Part shown: positions 43,315-56,074 of the stretch, piece after piece | Position numbering within the stretch: the stretch's first letter is position 1 | How the letters are laid out: each line of letters begins with the position of its first letter | NCBI GenBank assembly: GCA_004431415.1 | Contig: QPMI01000503.1 | Coordinates: forward strand, 1-64,000 | Length of the DNA: 64,000 nucleotides | DNA from: Cyanophora paradoxa | Lineage: Eukaryota > Glaucocystophyceae > Cyanophorales > Cyanophoraceae | Direction: 5' to 3' | Made by a program: the position numbers and the translations under genes | Notes under the pieces: model-generated | Told to the model about the DNA's origin: nothing | The model's database searches: none | Seen by the model: the letters and a program-made list of their open reading frames with translations, nothing else

Positions 43315-46300
43315 TGGCAGGCCGCAGCTCTCACGCGGTCGGGCTGTCTACCTGCCTCGCCTTTCTGCTTCTTGCGCAGCTCCAGCTCGGAGGTACGGGG
43401 CGCCACGCTCTCGGGCGGGGTGAGGCGCCACGCTAATGAGAGTCCCTATGCACATTCAGCGGCCGAGCTGCCCCCCGGCGTGAACGGGGCGCTGTGCAAC
43501 TCGGCCAGCAGGCCGGCGCCCATCCAACTCACCCCGGGCTCTTACGTCGTGCACACCTTCTCGGCTGCGCTCGAGTGCCAAGAGTTCAACTACACACTTC
43601 AAGGAGGTCCTCTCTTTAACCCTGCCCAGCCCGCCGCACCGTGCCCCGCCCCGCCTCGCCAACGCGCCGCCGCCGCAGGCTTCGTGGCGACCTTCTCAAT
43701 CGAGGACGTGTACGCGGTCCCGCTGGGGTATCACCGCCACGAGATCTACTCCGTCATGGGGGCCAGCGGCAGGCGCGGCCGCTCACCGGCTGCCCCGCAT
43801 CCGAGACGCCCCTCACGCGCCTCGGCCCGCAGCTTCCCGACAGACCAGATCGACTCGACCGCGCGGGGCACTGGCGCGTCGTCCGCGAAGACTACGGCGA
43901 GCGCGGAGCTCCGCCGCTGCGGCGCCAACACGCTGGCGGGCCTCACGCGCTTCGCCGTTCTCAACACGGACCAGACGAACAGGTGCGCTCGCGCGGCGGC
44001 GTCACCCCTTTTGGGTCCTTGCATCCGTTTCGAGCACGCCGGCGCCCCGCAGCGGGATGCAATTCAACTACACGGTGTCGATCCGCCCCTGCCGTGCGCG
44101 CGATTCCCCTCCCTGGGTAGGTTTTTTGCAGTGGATTCACGCCCCGAGGGCAGAGGGCATCATCACGGGCATCGCGCCGCTGGACGGGCCTCGTGTGGGA
44201 GGTGGACCCGCCCCGCCTCTCCTCCCCCCCCTCGCCCCCCCCCCCCCCCGCCCCCCCCCCCCCCCCCCCCCGCCCCCGCCCCCCGCCCCCCGCCGAGCCG
44301 GCCGCGGCAGGGAACGTGGTGACTGTGACGGGGGAGGACATCATGACGGGGGCGGGTGACCTGGTGGAGGCCTCCTCGACCTTCCACGACCGGACCCTGC
44401 GCCAGGCGGACGTCCTCTCCGTCTCCGCCGACCGCTCGACCGTCGTCCTGCGCGTCCCGACCGCCCCCGCCGCCCGCGCCGAGCCGGCCCGGAGCGTCGT
44501 CGCCACCGTCGTCTCCGCGTTCCACGGGCGGTCGGTCTCCCCGTCCTACACTCTCAACCCGGACTCGTACCTCGACCGCATCACTCCGTACCCGGACGGC
44601 CCCAGCAGCTTCGCGTACCCCGTCGTCATGTCCGTCACGAACCTCATCCCGGGGGATACCTCGTTCGTCGCGAACATCGCGGGTACCCCCCTCACCGCCG
44701 TCTCGGTAGTCAACGCGACGGCCCTGAGAGCCACCGGTGCGTCGCCGCCTCCGCCCCCGCGCCCCCGGCCGGCGCCGAGCCTTCCCCCCCCCCGCCCGCG
44801 CGCAGTGCCCGTGCGGCCGGCGCACCTGGCGGCGGCCGTGTGGCACCCTTTCAACGCCACCTCGGTCCGCTCGGGCACCTTCACGGGCCACTTCCTCTGG
44901 AACCCCGGTACCCCCGGCGGCCCCGCTCGCCCGCCGCGGGCCGCCTGACCGTCTCTGCAGACCTCACGTTCGAGTCGATCGCGCCGCGCGGGGACGGGCC
45001 GGTCGTCGGGGGTGCGCCGCCTCGCCCCAGGCCCCTCCGTCCCCCGCCGACCAGGCGACCGGCGGCGCGGCGCAGGGAACCTGATCACGGTACGGGGGTA
45101 CGGCTTCATCCACGGCGATGTCACGCTGCGCGCCTCGATCGGGAACTCGTCAGCGCGCATCGCGTGCCCCGCCATCGAGATCGTACCCCCCGTGAACGGC
45201 GAGGTGCGCGCGCCCGAGCTCCCCCTGTCGCTCGCTTCGCGCACGGCGCTCACGGCCAGCCGACGCAGGCCTACTCGCGAGCGGTGGTGATCACGGTGCC
45301 TGCGCTGAAGGCGCCCATGCGGACGGACTACGCGTACGACGTGATCCTCGAGTCGGTCCGCTCGGGCACCTTCGCCTACTCTCGCGTGTACTCGTACAAC
45401 CCGCAGGCGCGCCCCCGCCCGCCCCGCCCGCCTGCCCTTGACCGCGTCGCCGGCCTGACCCGCGGCGGGCAGCCCGAGGTCCGCACGCTGGCGCCCAACG
45501 CCCTCTCGACGCACGACAACGGCCCCGCGGCCGGCGGCCTCCCCGTCACCCTCGTGGGCGTCAACGTGCGCGCGCCTCGCACCCCTTTCCCGCCCCGCCG
45601 CCGACGCCGGCCCGCCCTCCGGCGCAGTTCGTGCCAGGCGACACGACGGCGCGCGTGCTGGCGGGATCCGTCGAATTCTTGAACGTGACGGTCCTCAACG
45701 CAACGCACATCGCATGCGTCCAGCCGCCCGCCGGCTCGAACGAGTTGAACACGCCGCACCCCGTCCTCCTCTGGTCCCTGCGCGCCGGCAACGCCACCGG
45801 GCCCTCCTACACGTGGAACGCCGGTGCGCGACGGGCGCCCAGCTCGCTCTTTCTCCTCCCGCGCGGCTCACGCCGCCCGCGCCCAGTGATCACCATGGCG
45901 GGGCTGAAGCCCTTTCCGGACGCTCCCAAGGCCGGCAAGACCCTCACCATCGTCGTGCGCGCCGCCGCCCCCACCGGATGCAGAGCGCCGCATCCCCGCC
46001 GCGCCTCACACCCCGCGCGAAGGGCCGCAACTTCGCCGTGGGTGACGTCACGCTTCGTGCGCACCTCGAGGACGACGCCGGCCGGCTCGTCCGCGTCGGG
46101 GACCCCCTACCCCTCCGCGCCCTCTCGTCGGGCTCCGGGTGGTCCACGGCAGCCGAGGTCGTCATACCGCCGCGGACCGCCGGCGCGTGGACGGCCGGGC
46201 AGTCCTACCGCCTGCACGTCGCGTCGACGCGCTCGGGCCCGGCGAACGGCACCGTGCCGCTGCTCTGGCTGCTGGACCCCATCTACGGGAGGCTGCTGCC

Positions 46301-49300
46301 CTTCCCGGACACGAGCCCCCGGATGCAGGCCCTCGCCATCCTCACCGGCACGAACGTGCGCGGCCCGCCCAGCCCCGCCCGAGCTCGCCCCCCGCCTCGG
46401 CTCAGGGTCCGGCGCCTCGCTCGCGCAGTTCGTGCCGGAGGACGGCGTGAGCGCGACGGTCGTGCGCGTCTGGACCCCCGCGGGGGAGGAGCTCCGGGTC
46501 CGCCCCTTCCCCGCGCCGCGAGACGAGATTAGAGGCATCACATATCAAAGAAGAAGACCCCTGCGGAAGAGCACGCGGCATCTGCGCTCACGCCGGGGGC
46601 GGCAGGCGAACGAGGTGGAGACGACGTCGGCGGGGACGGTGCAGTGGCGCTGGCCGACCTTCAGCGCCGACTACGTCGTCACCCGCGTCCCCTCCAACCT
46701 CAGGTCCGCCGCTTCCCTCCGGACACAGCTTGCCGGCTCTTGCCATCAGAGGGCGTCGAGCGGGAAGATAGCTGAGCGGGCCACAGCATCGTGTCGGAGC
46801 GCTGGGGCGAGCTGTTCATGGCGAACGCCTTCCTGTGGAACCCGTCGCCCGTCCTCGACGCCTACGCCCCCACCTGGCGCCTGGTGCCCCCGCCCCGCTC
46901 GCCCTGCTTTGCTTCGCTCCGCTCTCGTGACTCCGCGCCGAGCAGACGGTGGCGGGGTCCTCCCCGCTCGCGTACGCCGAGGGGCCACCGGTCGCCTCGG
47001 GGCCCTTCTACGCGGGCAACCCCATCACCGTCTACGGTCCGCGGCTCCCCCCGGCCCGAGTCCGGCGCGGGCCAACCCCGACCCCGCCGCCGCCCCGGGC
47101 CGCCGCAGGGCGGAACTTCCTCCCGGGGCCCTTCACCGTCTTCATCGACAAGCAGCTGACCTCCGACGGGGTGCGGCCCTCCCCTTCTCGTTTGTGGAAC
47201 TGCCGCTCTCTTGGGCGCCTCGCCCGCCTCGACACGCCCAGCGCCGCGCCGCCGCCGACGGTTGCGGGGCGCAGGAGGTGCTGAGCAACACGACGCTGGT
47301 CTTCCGGCCGCCCCCCGCCGACCAGGCCCTGGGGGCCCCCTCCCCCGTCCTCCCCGCCGTCCACTCGGTGCGGCCCCTCGCGTACCCCCCAGGCGCGATT
47401 GCCTCGCGTGAGTCACGCCTCTTCAGATCCGGCTCGTCTCGACGCGCTTCGGGGTCGTCACGGGGTCCGCCTTCCTCTACGCCTTCAACGGCCGTGCGCC
47501 CGCCCGCCCACCCCGGCAGCTCCCGCTCTAGAGGGCTGGCTGAGGCGGCGCCGCCGTGGCCTCCACAGGGACGGCGATCGAGTCGGCGCTGCCGCGGGAC
47601 GGGCCCACCACGGGCAACGTCCTCACCGTCGCCGGCACCAACTTCGTCGTCGGGCGCGCCCGCCCGCCGCCTGCCTTTCGCAAATTCTTTCAAAGCTCTG
47701 CTGACGGGCGGCCGCCGGCAGGTCGGAGGACCGCCTCCTCGTCACGCTGGCGGGCCTCCCGATGGCGGCCCGCGTCGAGTCGCCCACGCGCCTCCTCGTC
47801 GAGATCCCCGCCCTGCCGGCCGCCCTCTCCACCGAGACCCCCGTGCGCCGCGCCGCTTTCCCCGGCGCAACGGCTGCCGCGGCCGCCTCGCTGACTCGCC
47901 TCGGCCCTGCGCCGCCGCAGTACGACCTGCGGATTGAGTCGTACCGGTTCGGGAACTACTCGCGGCTGGGGGCGTACAGCTGGAACAACCCCGCCCGCCT
48001 CGACGCCCTCGCGTGCGCCCCGGCCCGCCCGCCCGCCCGCCAGCTCCGCGCCCCTCGCGCCGTCCCATGCTTCGCCGCCGCAGGCCCCTGGTGGGCCCCC
48101 TGGCTGGCGGGAACCTCCTTACCCTCACGGGGTACAACATGGCCGACTCGATCCCCGACATCCTCTCCGTGCGCCCCTACCCCCGCCCGCCCGTCCCATC
48201 CCCTTCGCTCACCGCCCGGCGGCCGGCGCGGCAGATGACGATCGTGGGGATCCCCATGCGGGCCTCGCAGCTGGTCTCGGCCTCGCCGGAGCGGGTCGTG
48301 CTGCGGGCCCCCAACGGCATCTCCGTCGGCCTCGTCCAGGTCCGCCCCCCGCCAAGGGCGCAGGGAGGCTCCGGATCCAGGAGACAAGCTCTAGGGGTCC
48401 TAATCGATAGGGCCGAGGGCTGGTCCCTGCGGCGCGGCGCCCCGACCCGGCGGCTCGCCTCCCGGGCGAGGGGGCGAGGGCCGCGAAAGAGAAGAGGGAG
48501 GGCAAGAGAGCGGGGACTGCACTCTCCTCGACGCTGCGGCGCGGCGCCCTGACCCGGCGGGGGCGCGCAGGGCGACCTGCACCTCGCCTCGGCGCGCTTC
48601 GGCAACTCCTCCCTCCCCGCCGCCTACCGCTTCGTCCCCGGTCCGCCCCGCCCCCGCCCCCGGCCCCCGCCCCGCCCCCCGCCGACGGCCGGGGCGCGGC
48701 GGGGCGGGGCAGGGACGCCGGCGCCGGACTCGCTGGTCTTCACCGTCCGCCTCAACTACTCGTACGCCCTCTTCGGCGACGCCGCCCACGACCGGTCCGC
48801 CCCGGCCCGCCCCGCCCCAACCCGCCCCGCCCGCCCCGCCCCGCCCGCCCCGCCCCGCCCCGCCCCGCCCCGCCCCACCCCGGTCCGCCCCGCCACGCTA
48901 CGCTCTTAGCGATTCCTAGCCGTGATATCCCGCCTTGTCTCGCTTTGGTTCGCCCGGCGCCTGTGGCTGACGGCGGGGCGGGGCGGGGGTGGGCAGGCTA
49001 ACGGGGGCGCTGGGGCGCGTGCTCCGCATCTCCCCCTCCCGCTTCGTCGTCCTCTCCAAGACCGAGGGCTCCACCCTCCTCGTCTTCGAGGTGCGCGCGC
49101 CCAGAGGGCAGCACCAGCAGCAGCCCGAGCCGGCGCTGACGCCGGCGCCGCCCGCCCCCCCGCCCGCTTGCGCCGCACCGAGGCCGCCGGCAGGTGCGGG
49201 AGTCGAGCGGGGCGGAGCAGGCGGTGGGCGAGGTGAGCGCGAGCGAGGCCTCGCGGCGCCTGAAGGCGCTCCTGGCGGCGCCGGGCGGCCTGGACCTCTC

Positions 49301-50209
49301 CCCGGACTTCCACGTCCTCTCGTCGGCCCTCACGCTGGACGCGGAGGCGACGCGGCTGCCCGTCGCCCTCGTCACGGGCGTCGTCGCCGGCGTCGGCGGC
49401 CTCCTCCTCTCCGCCGCCGCCGTCGTCGCCCTCGTCGCCATCTTCCGCCGCCGGCGCGCCGCCGAGATGGAGGGCCTCCCCGAGGGCGTCACGCCCCGCC
49501 CCATCAACGTCGCCCCCCGCTCTGCCCGCTCCGCCGAGGAGCTGCTCGACGCGGTGCCGGAGCCGGCGGCCGAGCGGGCGCCCCTCCCCGCCGCCTCCTT
49601 CCTCGGCGAGAAGCCCGGGGCGTGGCCGTCGGCCCTTGCCCTCGGCAACGCGTCGACGCTCGACGCCCGCGCGGCCGCGCAGCCGCGCCCGAGGCAGTGG
49701 GCCCAGCCCCGCTTCGAGGACCCGAATTTCGCGCGGGCGAAGCTGCCGGCGGCTCTGACCGTCGACGAGGAGAAGAAGCAGGCGCAGGCGGCGGCCGCCG
49801 CTGCCGCCGCTGCCGCAGCCGCGGCAGCCGCAGGGGGCGGCCCCGCGCCCCGGGGGTCGTGGTGGGGGTACCGGCGGAGGAAGCGGAGGCGCGAACGCAG
49901 GCGTACTCAGTGGGGTCGGCGATCCTTGCGGCCGTCTCGGCGACGCACTGGCGCCCGCGTCCGAAGCAGGCGCGGCAGGCCCCCAAGCCGGGAGAGCCGG
50001 CCCGCAAGACGCGCACCGTCTTCGCCGCGTACTACGATCGCGCGAACGCGGCGGTGGCGTCGGGCGCCGGGTCTGGTCCCGAGCCGCATGAGGAGCTCCG
50101 GGCCCCCGCCGCGCCCGCCGCGCCCGAGCCCGGCCCGCGGCCGCCTGGGGGGCCGCCGCCCAGGCGGCAGATCTCGGCGAGCCTCCGCCGCTCTTTCACG
50201 TTGGCGTAG
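43315..50209 (+). CDS. Large IPT/TIG-repeat type I membrane protein, many introns
   Basis: Starts with a clear signal peptide (MAGRSSHAVGLSTCLAFLLL then AQ). Successive exons repeat the IPT/TIG start pattern G-P-x-x-G-G-x-x-(I/L/V)-T-(V/L)-x-G: GNVVTVTGEDI near 44.32 kb, GNLITVRGYGF near 45.09, PAAGGLPVTLVG near 45.53, GNPITVYGPRL near 47.03, GNVLTVAGTNF near 47.63, and GGNLLTLTGYNM near 48.13. A single membrane segment (VALVTGVVAGVGGLLLSAAAVVALVAIF, about 49.36-49.44 kb) is followed by a cytoplasmic tail with a poly-Ala run and Pro-rich C-terminus. IPT domains act in cell-surface adhesion or receptor proteins. Introns are short and extremely C/G-rich, so exon borders are approximate. The frame changes once near 49.86 kb. 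Stop near 50209. Confidence 0.65.
48790..48898 (+). repeat. CCCCGCC-rich microsatellite inside the IPT-repeat gene
   Basis: Long run of CCCCGCCC/GCCCCGCC units, probably intronic. Similar C-rich runs occupy other introns of the same gene (44220-44295, 44748-44805, 48650-48700). Confidence 0.85.
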
Positions 50210-52271
50210 GATCTTAGTGGCCGGGTAGATAGTGGGAAATTTAGTGGCCTAGTAGCTAGTAGACCGCGTCCTGCGTAGTTGTAACTTTGTACTTAGTGAA
50301 ATGCCATGACTTAGTGATGATCATGCCATGATGATCTGAGAATCAATTCCGGACTTCCGAAATTCGGAAGTTCGGGGATCCGAGATGATATTCAAGCTTG
50401 AATGAAGTAACGTAGGAACCCGCGCGAATTCGAACTTCGGAGCTGTACGACTCACTGAGTCACTGAGTCATGCCGCAGTGCATATCATAGTATAAAAAAG
50501 GGCCACTGACTTGCCGCGCGCGTCAGTTGGGTCCGGGGAAGGGCATTTAACCTCGGCGAATCCAAGATCTAGATGCGCGCATGCAGAGGGCAGCTGCAGG
50601 GACTTAAACTAGCGCTTAATTAAGCTTAAGAAGGCGCGCGCACGGTGGCCGGGCGAGCCGCTGGGCCGGCTCCGGCTGAGGCTGGCCATGCCAGGCGAGC
50701 TCAGCGGCTGCAGCTGTCCTCGCGATCGAGGCGAGCTGTCCTCTTAGAGGTAGGCCTCATGATCGGGGCCTAGCGAGCTAGCTCTAGCTATGTAAGGCGC
50801 GGGCCTTGAGAAGGGGGAGGGAACCTTGTCTGGCCATGGACGTGCTCCAGCTCCTGCAGCTGCCAGGCTGCGCATGCCCCGTGGCCGTCGCGCGCGGAGG
50901 CGTGGCGGGTGCACGAGTGCGCATGTGCTGCGGGTGCACGTGCGTCACGGCGTGGCTACATAGCTAGGGGCTGGCCGGCGCCTCGGCCTCCGCGCGATCT
51001 GGGCGCGGGCACGGGGACGCTGCTCAAGCTCACGTTCCGCTCAAAAAGCGGCGCAGCGGGCCAGCTCATGATCAGCGGCGCCGGCTGCATGCGCAGCAGG
51101 CATGCGCATCGCGCGCGCGCGGGGGCTCTGCGTCGCGCAGCACGCGCGCCGCGCTGGCATCGGCTTGTTGGAAGTGGCATAGCCCGCCAAGTGCGGCCGG
51201 CTTGCGGCCGGCTTGTGCAATTGCGTCGGGGCGCGGTTGGCGCGGGTGAAGCGTGCGCGGCTGGCGCGGCTAGCCGCTGAGCCACAGCAAGCTGCCGCGC
51301 GGGCGAGAGGCGTAACCATTGTTGAGCCGAGCCGAGCTGCGGCGCCCGGGGGAGAAAGCGGCCGGGGGTACTTTAAGAGGTTTTCTCAGGGTAAGTTCGC
51401 ACTCTCCAATGTGATTGGCTAGCGCGCGCGGCGTCCTCCCACGCGACCGCGTTCGCGCCCGGCCTCGCTCTCGCAGTACGGAATGTCGAACATGATGCGC
51501 GCAACGACCTCGAACTGGTCTGGCCCGTATATCTGCTCCCTGTGCGTCGCTGGACCCATTTTTGTCCCGGGTGTTGGTGCCTGTTCCTGGATCACCCTTT
51601 GGTCGGACGGGACCGGGAGACATGGTTTCGGGGTCCCCTGGGGATGCGCTTTCAGGGTGTACCGCGCGGCCCCGGTTTTGCGGAGGTCGGGGAAATGGGA
51701 TTTGGGGTAGGGTTGGACCCAAGGGACAGGGACAGGGGAAGTGTTTTACCCTTCCCCAATGATCATGATTGTCACAGTGTGCAGCGCTTACCGTTGCACT
51801 GCGGCAGCCCCTGAGCCTCAGCCTGGCAGCTGCCTGACGGAGCCCCCCGGGGTTCCGAAGTTCAGCTTGCAACTTGGCAACGGTTTTATCGATGAGACTC
51901 TCAGAGTCTGACTATGTGACGCTTTGATCATGAGATCTCGGGATCTGCGTGACCGTCGGACGCTGTGACGATTATAATCGTGATCATCGTTATCGCGATC
52001 CGGCTTTAAATTTGCCGGCGCGCTGGGTCGAGTCTCGGAGTTCTTGTTGCCGCCAAGTTGCTGGTTGTGTGAGTTAGAGTAGGCATGACCCACTAATCAT
52101 AAGTGACCTCAGGGTCACCAGCACTTCCGGCCCACGAAAGAAAGGCCTACATGCCCTCAGAGCTGCCCCTGCTTTCCCTCCACCTCGCAGCGTCCGGATG
52201 CACTGAAAAAGGGGGGAAATTGCAGCTCATTAAATACATGGAGGGCGGTCTGGGGGCCTCCGCGCGGGGGC
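50210..52271. other. Intergenic region, no gene seen
   Basis: About 2 kb with palindromic GATC/TCATGATC runs and GAATTCGAACTTCGGA fragments. A copy of TGATTGTCACAGTGTGC near 51767 also occurs near 27564. A stretch at 50820-51420 is GC-rich with many GCGCGC runs. Open frames here show no protein character. Confidence 0.5.
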
Positions 52272-53516
52272 CTAGAAGAGCGCCGTTGCCTTCTCGATGT
52301 CCTGTGTGTAGAGGTTGGAGGGGTGCAGGGCGACGGACGGCTGTCGGACAGTGAAAGGCCCGCTGTTTGGCCTCCAGGAGCCGTGCGCGGGCCGGCCCTT
52401 CTCCCGTGCCTCGGCCTCCAGCTTCTTGCGCTCCTGCTCGGGATCCGGCACGTACTCGATCTTGTAGAAGAATCCCTCCTGGCCCTGCTTGACGCCCCCG
52501 CACGGCTTGAAGGGCTTCGCTGGCCGCTCGGGCCGCGGCGGCTCGGGCTTGGCGGGCGGGAGCGCCCCGTCGTGCCCGAGGAGCTTGGAGGCGGCGACGT
52601 GCTCCTGCGAGTCGAAGAAGTCCTTCTGGTGGACCATCGTCTTGAAGTTGGGGCGGCCCTGGCGCAGCGCCCGCATCCGCTCCTTCTCCTCCTTCTCCGC
52701 CTTCCGCGCCCCGTCGTACGGATCATTCATGTACTCCGGCGACTTCCCGATCGTCGTGTTCGGATACCCGAAGCCGCCTTTCTTCCCCACGGGCACCAGG
52801 ATCGGCTTCAGCAGCTGAGGGGGGGACGCCGAGCTGGTGGGGGGAGGGGGAGGGGGAGGGGCGCGAGTACGTCAGCGATTGAGAAAGACGAAGACGCCGC
52901 CGCGAGGCGAAGGGCCCACCGAGGTTTCAGGTCCTCGTCCGGCAGGTGGGGGAGCTTGGGCCCGAAAGTGCCCCAATAACCGCCGGAACCCGAGCTGGGA
53001 GGGGCGTCACGCGGGGCGGGGGCGGGGGCGGCGCGCTCCGCGCACTTCTTCTCAGGGGGCTTAGGGGGGACGAATGCCTTTGTCCAGTTCTTCTGCTTCT
53101 CTTTTTCTGTCGCGCGAGAGGCGAGTGGGTGTCCCGGCGCGGCCGCGCCGCGGAGGAGGCCAGTCACCTTGTCGCTCGAGGGCCGCGGGGTCTATGTAAG
53201 GCGAGCCGACCTGCGCGTGCTCAGAAAAAGAAACCGCGGCTGCGGAAAGACCGGATCGCGCACGTAGAGAGACCGGACGTCCTGCAGCTCCGAGTGAGGG
53301 CCGGTCTCAGAAGGGCGCGGGGGACAGAGGATCACGCACGCGAGACTTTCCGCCCCAGTTGTCACCGGTCTGGCCCAGCCTTTGCGGGTTGGTGAGGATG
53401 GACTTGAGATGCTCCGCCGCTACGGTCTTCGTGGCTGGGTCTCCCGAGGACAGGTAGCCCTGTTCCTTAAAGATGCCCAGCCGAGGCTGATCTGTAGTAT
53501 CTCCTTTCGACGCCAT
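52272..53516 (-). CDS. CFAP96: Cilia- and flagella-associated protein 96 (C4orf47-like)
   Basis: Axonemal protein family restricted to ciliated eukaryotes. Exon 1 from ATG 53516 reads RLGIFKEQGYLSSGDP. A following exon has GSPYIDPAALERQ. The middle exon carries WTKAFVPPKPPEKK and SGGYWGTFGPKLPHL. The last exon has the strongest family block, GKKGGFGYPNTTIGKSPEYM then NDPYDGARKAEKEE, followed by RPNFKTMVHQKDFFD, KPFKPCGGVKQGQEG and a C-terminal NLYTQDIEKATALF. The order and motifs (short KPFKP and GYPNTTIGK segments) match CFAP96. Exact splice sites between 53340 and 52820 are approximate. Confidence 0.85.
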
Positions 53517-53880
53517 CGCCTCCGCGTGCGGCTAATTCGGCGCAAGCTGTGATTAGCTACGGGAGCGGGCTGGGAGCGGGGTGTACGGAAACTGTTCAGA
53601 GCTTAGCCTCGGGTCGAACCTGGGCGACGAGGCAGCGCCTGGGTGCTGGCTACGCTCCCGCAGCTCGGTCTCCGGTGCGCCTCAAGGAGTCTTCCGGTGG
53701 TGTATTTGCAGCACTTAATAGGCCGTAGTGCTAAATTCTCTTGCGCCGGTGCTGCGTGCGGCGCGTGTGTTGTAGAGAAGAGGGATGAGACGAAATAAGG
53801 GGCTCGTGGTACCCCCCCTACAGCGTTGCAACGGGCGGATCAACACGCCCGCGCATCGAGGCTAGGAGTAGCGCCCTGCA

Positions 53881-55506
53881 ATGGGGAAGCGCATAGGCCA
53901 GTACGTTACTCTGGCGAAGGTCAGTGAGCGTTCGACTCACCGCTCACCGCCCCGCAACCCACGCACTCACCGCCGGCTCGCGTGTACTAGATTGGCTCTG
54001 GCGCCTATGCCGGTGTGTCGGGCCTCCGCGCCTCCGCGCAGCCGAGTCTAACGCCTGCTGCAGATGTCTGGACCGCTCGCAACGAGCAGAACAATGGCGT
54101 GGTCGCCATCAAGATCGTGCCTGTGCGCACGCTTTCGACTCTGGAGCTCGAGAACCTGGACCGTGAGATTCACGTACGTGGCTCGCACGCGCGCGAACGG
54201 CCGCCTTGCGAGCCTCCGCCGCAGATCATGCGGAGCCTGCGGCACCCGAACATAGTAAATCTGGTTAGCTGTACTCTCTCTTGCTAACCGCCGCTTTTGC
54301 AAATGCATCTGATTGTCTTGCAGCACGACGTCCTTGTGCGCCGCGCGCACGAACCAGTTGCGCGGCGGATGCTGATGCGGTCAAATAGAGGGACGACAAG
54401 CACATATACATCGTCATGGAGTACTGCGCCGGGGGGTCCGCGCAACGTGCGAAGCGCCTGCACATGCGCGACTGACTGTGGTTTTTGCAGAGACCTCTTC
54501 GCTTTTATGCAGCGTCGGGCGCCGGTCCCCGAGGGCGTTGTGCGCAATTTTGTAACGCAGCTCGCTTCTGCAATCAGCTTCCTCCACGAGAACAAGCTCG
54601 TGCATCGGGATTTGAAACCTCAGAATGTGCGCTTTTCATTCTTGGTGTTATAATTTCTACGCTCACAGCGCAATCAGATCCTTCTCACACACTCCAGCGA
54701 CAGTGCATGTCTGAAAATTTGCGACTTCGGATTCGCTCGGTATGCTCATGCTGCAGGTGCGAATCCCCCAACAAGAAAATACGTCACTGGCTGCTAATTT
54801 TTTCTTAGACGACATTGCTTGTGGGTCTCCCATGTACACGGTACGGAGCTTCTAATTCGAGTTTGAAAACCTTTCGCGACTTGTAGTGCAGGCGCCTGAA
54901 ATATTGAAGCGGCAAGCGTACGATTCCAAAGCAGACCTCTGGTCAATTGGGACAATCTGTGCGTTGTAGGCAAGTTTGGCGTTCTCTCTTTCTTGACAAT
55001 TTCGGCAGTGTACGAGCTTTTGTTTGGAAAGTCTCCCTTTGAAGGTATGCATCAAGATTCATTTCGAAATACCCACACTGACTCCAAACGTACAGGCCGT
55101 ACCCTCGAGCATCTCCTCTGGAATGTGGAGAATGCTCAGCTAGTCTATCCTCCAGCAATGATGTCGCTCAGCCAGGATTGCCGGCACCTACTCGAGAACC
55201 TTCTTCAGAAGGATCCCAAAGAACGACTGACCATCCGTCAGTTCATCCATCATAAGTTTGTGTCTCCTGAGACCTCAGGATGGCAGAAGTTTGTGAGTGG
55301 CCTCTTTCTCTCACACACACTCGCGAACAAAACCTTTGACGTACTTCAAACAGGTGAAGGTCACTTTCCCCGATCTCATGGATGACATCATCGGGACCAA
55401 GCGGGCGCCATCACCCCCTGCTCAGCTTGTCCGTGCATCTCCTGCACTGGGAATGAAGTCCCATGCTACGCATACTGGCATTCGCCCTGTTCGAGCGATG
55501 CGGTAG
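53881..55506 (+). CDS. ATG1/ULK-like serine/threonine kinase, short form
   Basis: About ten short exons. In order: MGKRIGQYVTLAK, Gly-rich loop IGSGAYADVW, catalytic Lys in VVAIKIVPV, helix-C Glu in LDREIHIMRSLRHPNIVNL, hinge IYIVMEYCAGGDLFAFM, catalytic loop LVHRDLKPQN, DFG in LKICDFGFAR, activation segment ACGSPMYTAPEILKR, ADLWSIGTILYELLFGKSPF, and the C-lobe LLQKDPKERLTIRQFIHHKF. The CGSPMY-APEIL and GKSPF features fit the ATG1/ULK group, which starts autophagy; some ULK relatives act in cilia instead. The protein ends about 60 residues after the kinase domain, so the usual long C-terminal region is missing from this gene. The divergent neighbour is CFAP96, which makes a ciliary role possible. 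Confidence 0.85.
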
Positions 55507-55609
55507 CTGTGCGAGGTTTCATACATGTTGAACATGAGATTTTCATTGTGCCGAGAGCATGCCAAACCGCGTGCTGAGCAAAACTTGCACTTTCTAGGCT
55601 GAGGGCTAG

Positions 55610-56068
55610 GTCGTACTTCATCTAGATCTGCGATTACGATCATAATTACTATGATTAGGACGTCTTAGCTTTGATCTGCGATTACGATTAGCTAGGGCGT
55701 CTTAGCTTTGATCTGCGATTACGATCGCGATTAGCTAGGGCGTCCTTAATCTAGATCTGCAATTACGATCATAATTACTATGATTAGGATGTCTTAGCTT
55801 TGATCTGCGATTACGATTAGCTAGGGCGTCTTAGCTTTGATCTGCGATTACGATCGCGATTAGCTAGGGCGTCCTTAATCTAGATCTGCAATTACGATCA
55901 TAATTACTATGATTAGGATGTCTTAGCTTTGATCTGCGATTACGATCATAATTAGGGCGTCTTAGCTTTGATCTGCGATCGCGATTAGCTAGGGCGTCCT
56001 TGATCTAGATCTGCGATTACGATCATAATTAGGACGTCTTAGCTTTGCAATTGATCTGCGATTACGAT
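55610..56068 (+). repeat. GATTACGATTAG satellite with 129-bp higher-order period
   Basis: The sequence is built from GATCTGCGATTACGAT..TTAGCTAGGGCGTC(TTAG) sub-units of about 40 bp. The landmark CTAGATCTGC(G/A)ATTACGATC recurs at 55622, 55751 and 55880, exactly 129 bp apart each time, then breaks down. Short fragments of the same motif also occur near 35740 and 60138. Confidence 0.9.
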
Positions 56069-56074
56069 CTCGGC

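Noticed and set aside
44163-44948. Long overlapping frames on both strands across the IPT-repeat gene
   Set aside because: Very high GC suppresses stop codons. Only the plus-strand segments with IPT motifs and splice signals are credible.
49790-49840. Poly-Ala run as a frameshift or sequencing artefact
   Set aside because: The run is encoded by mixed GCC/GCG/GCA codons in frame, so it is kept as part of the membrane protein tail; only the later frame change near 49.86 kb is flagged.
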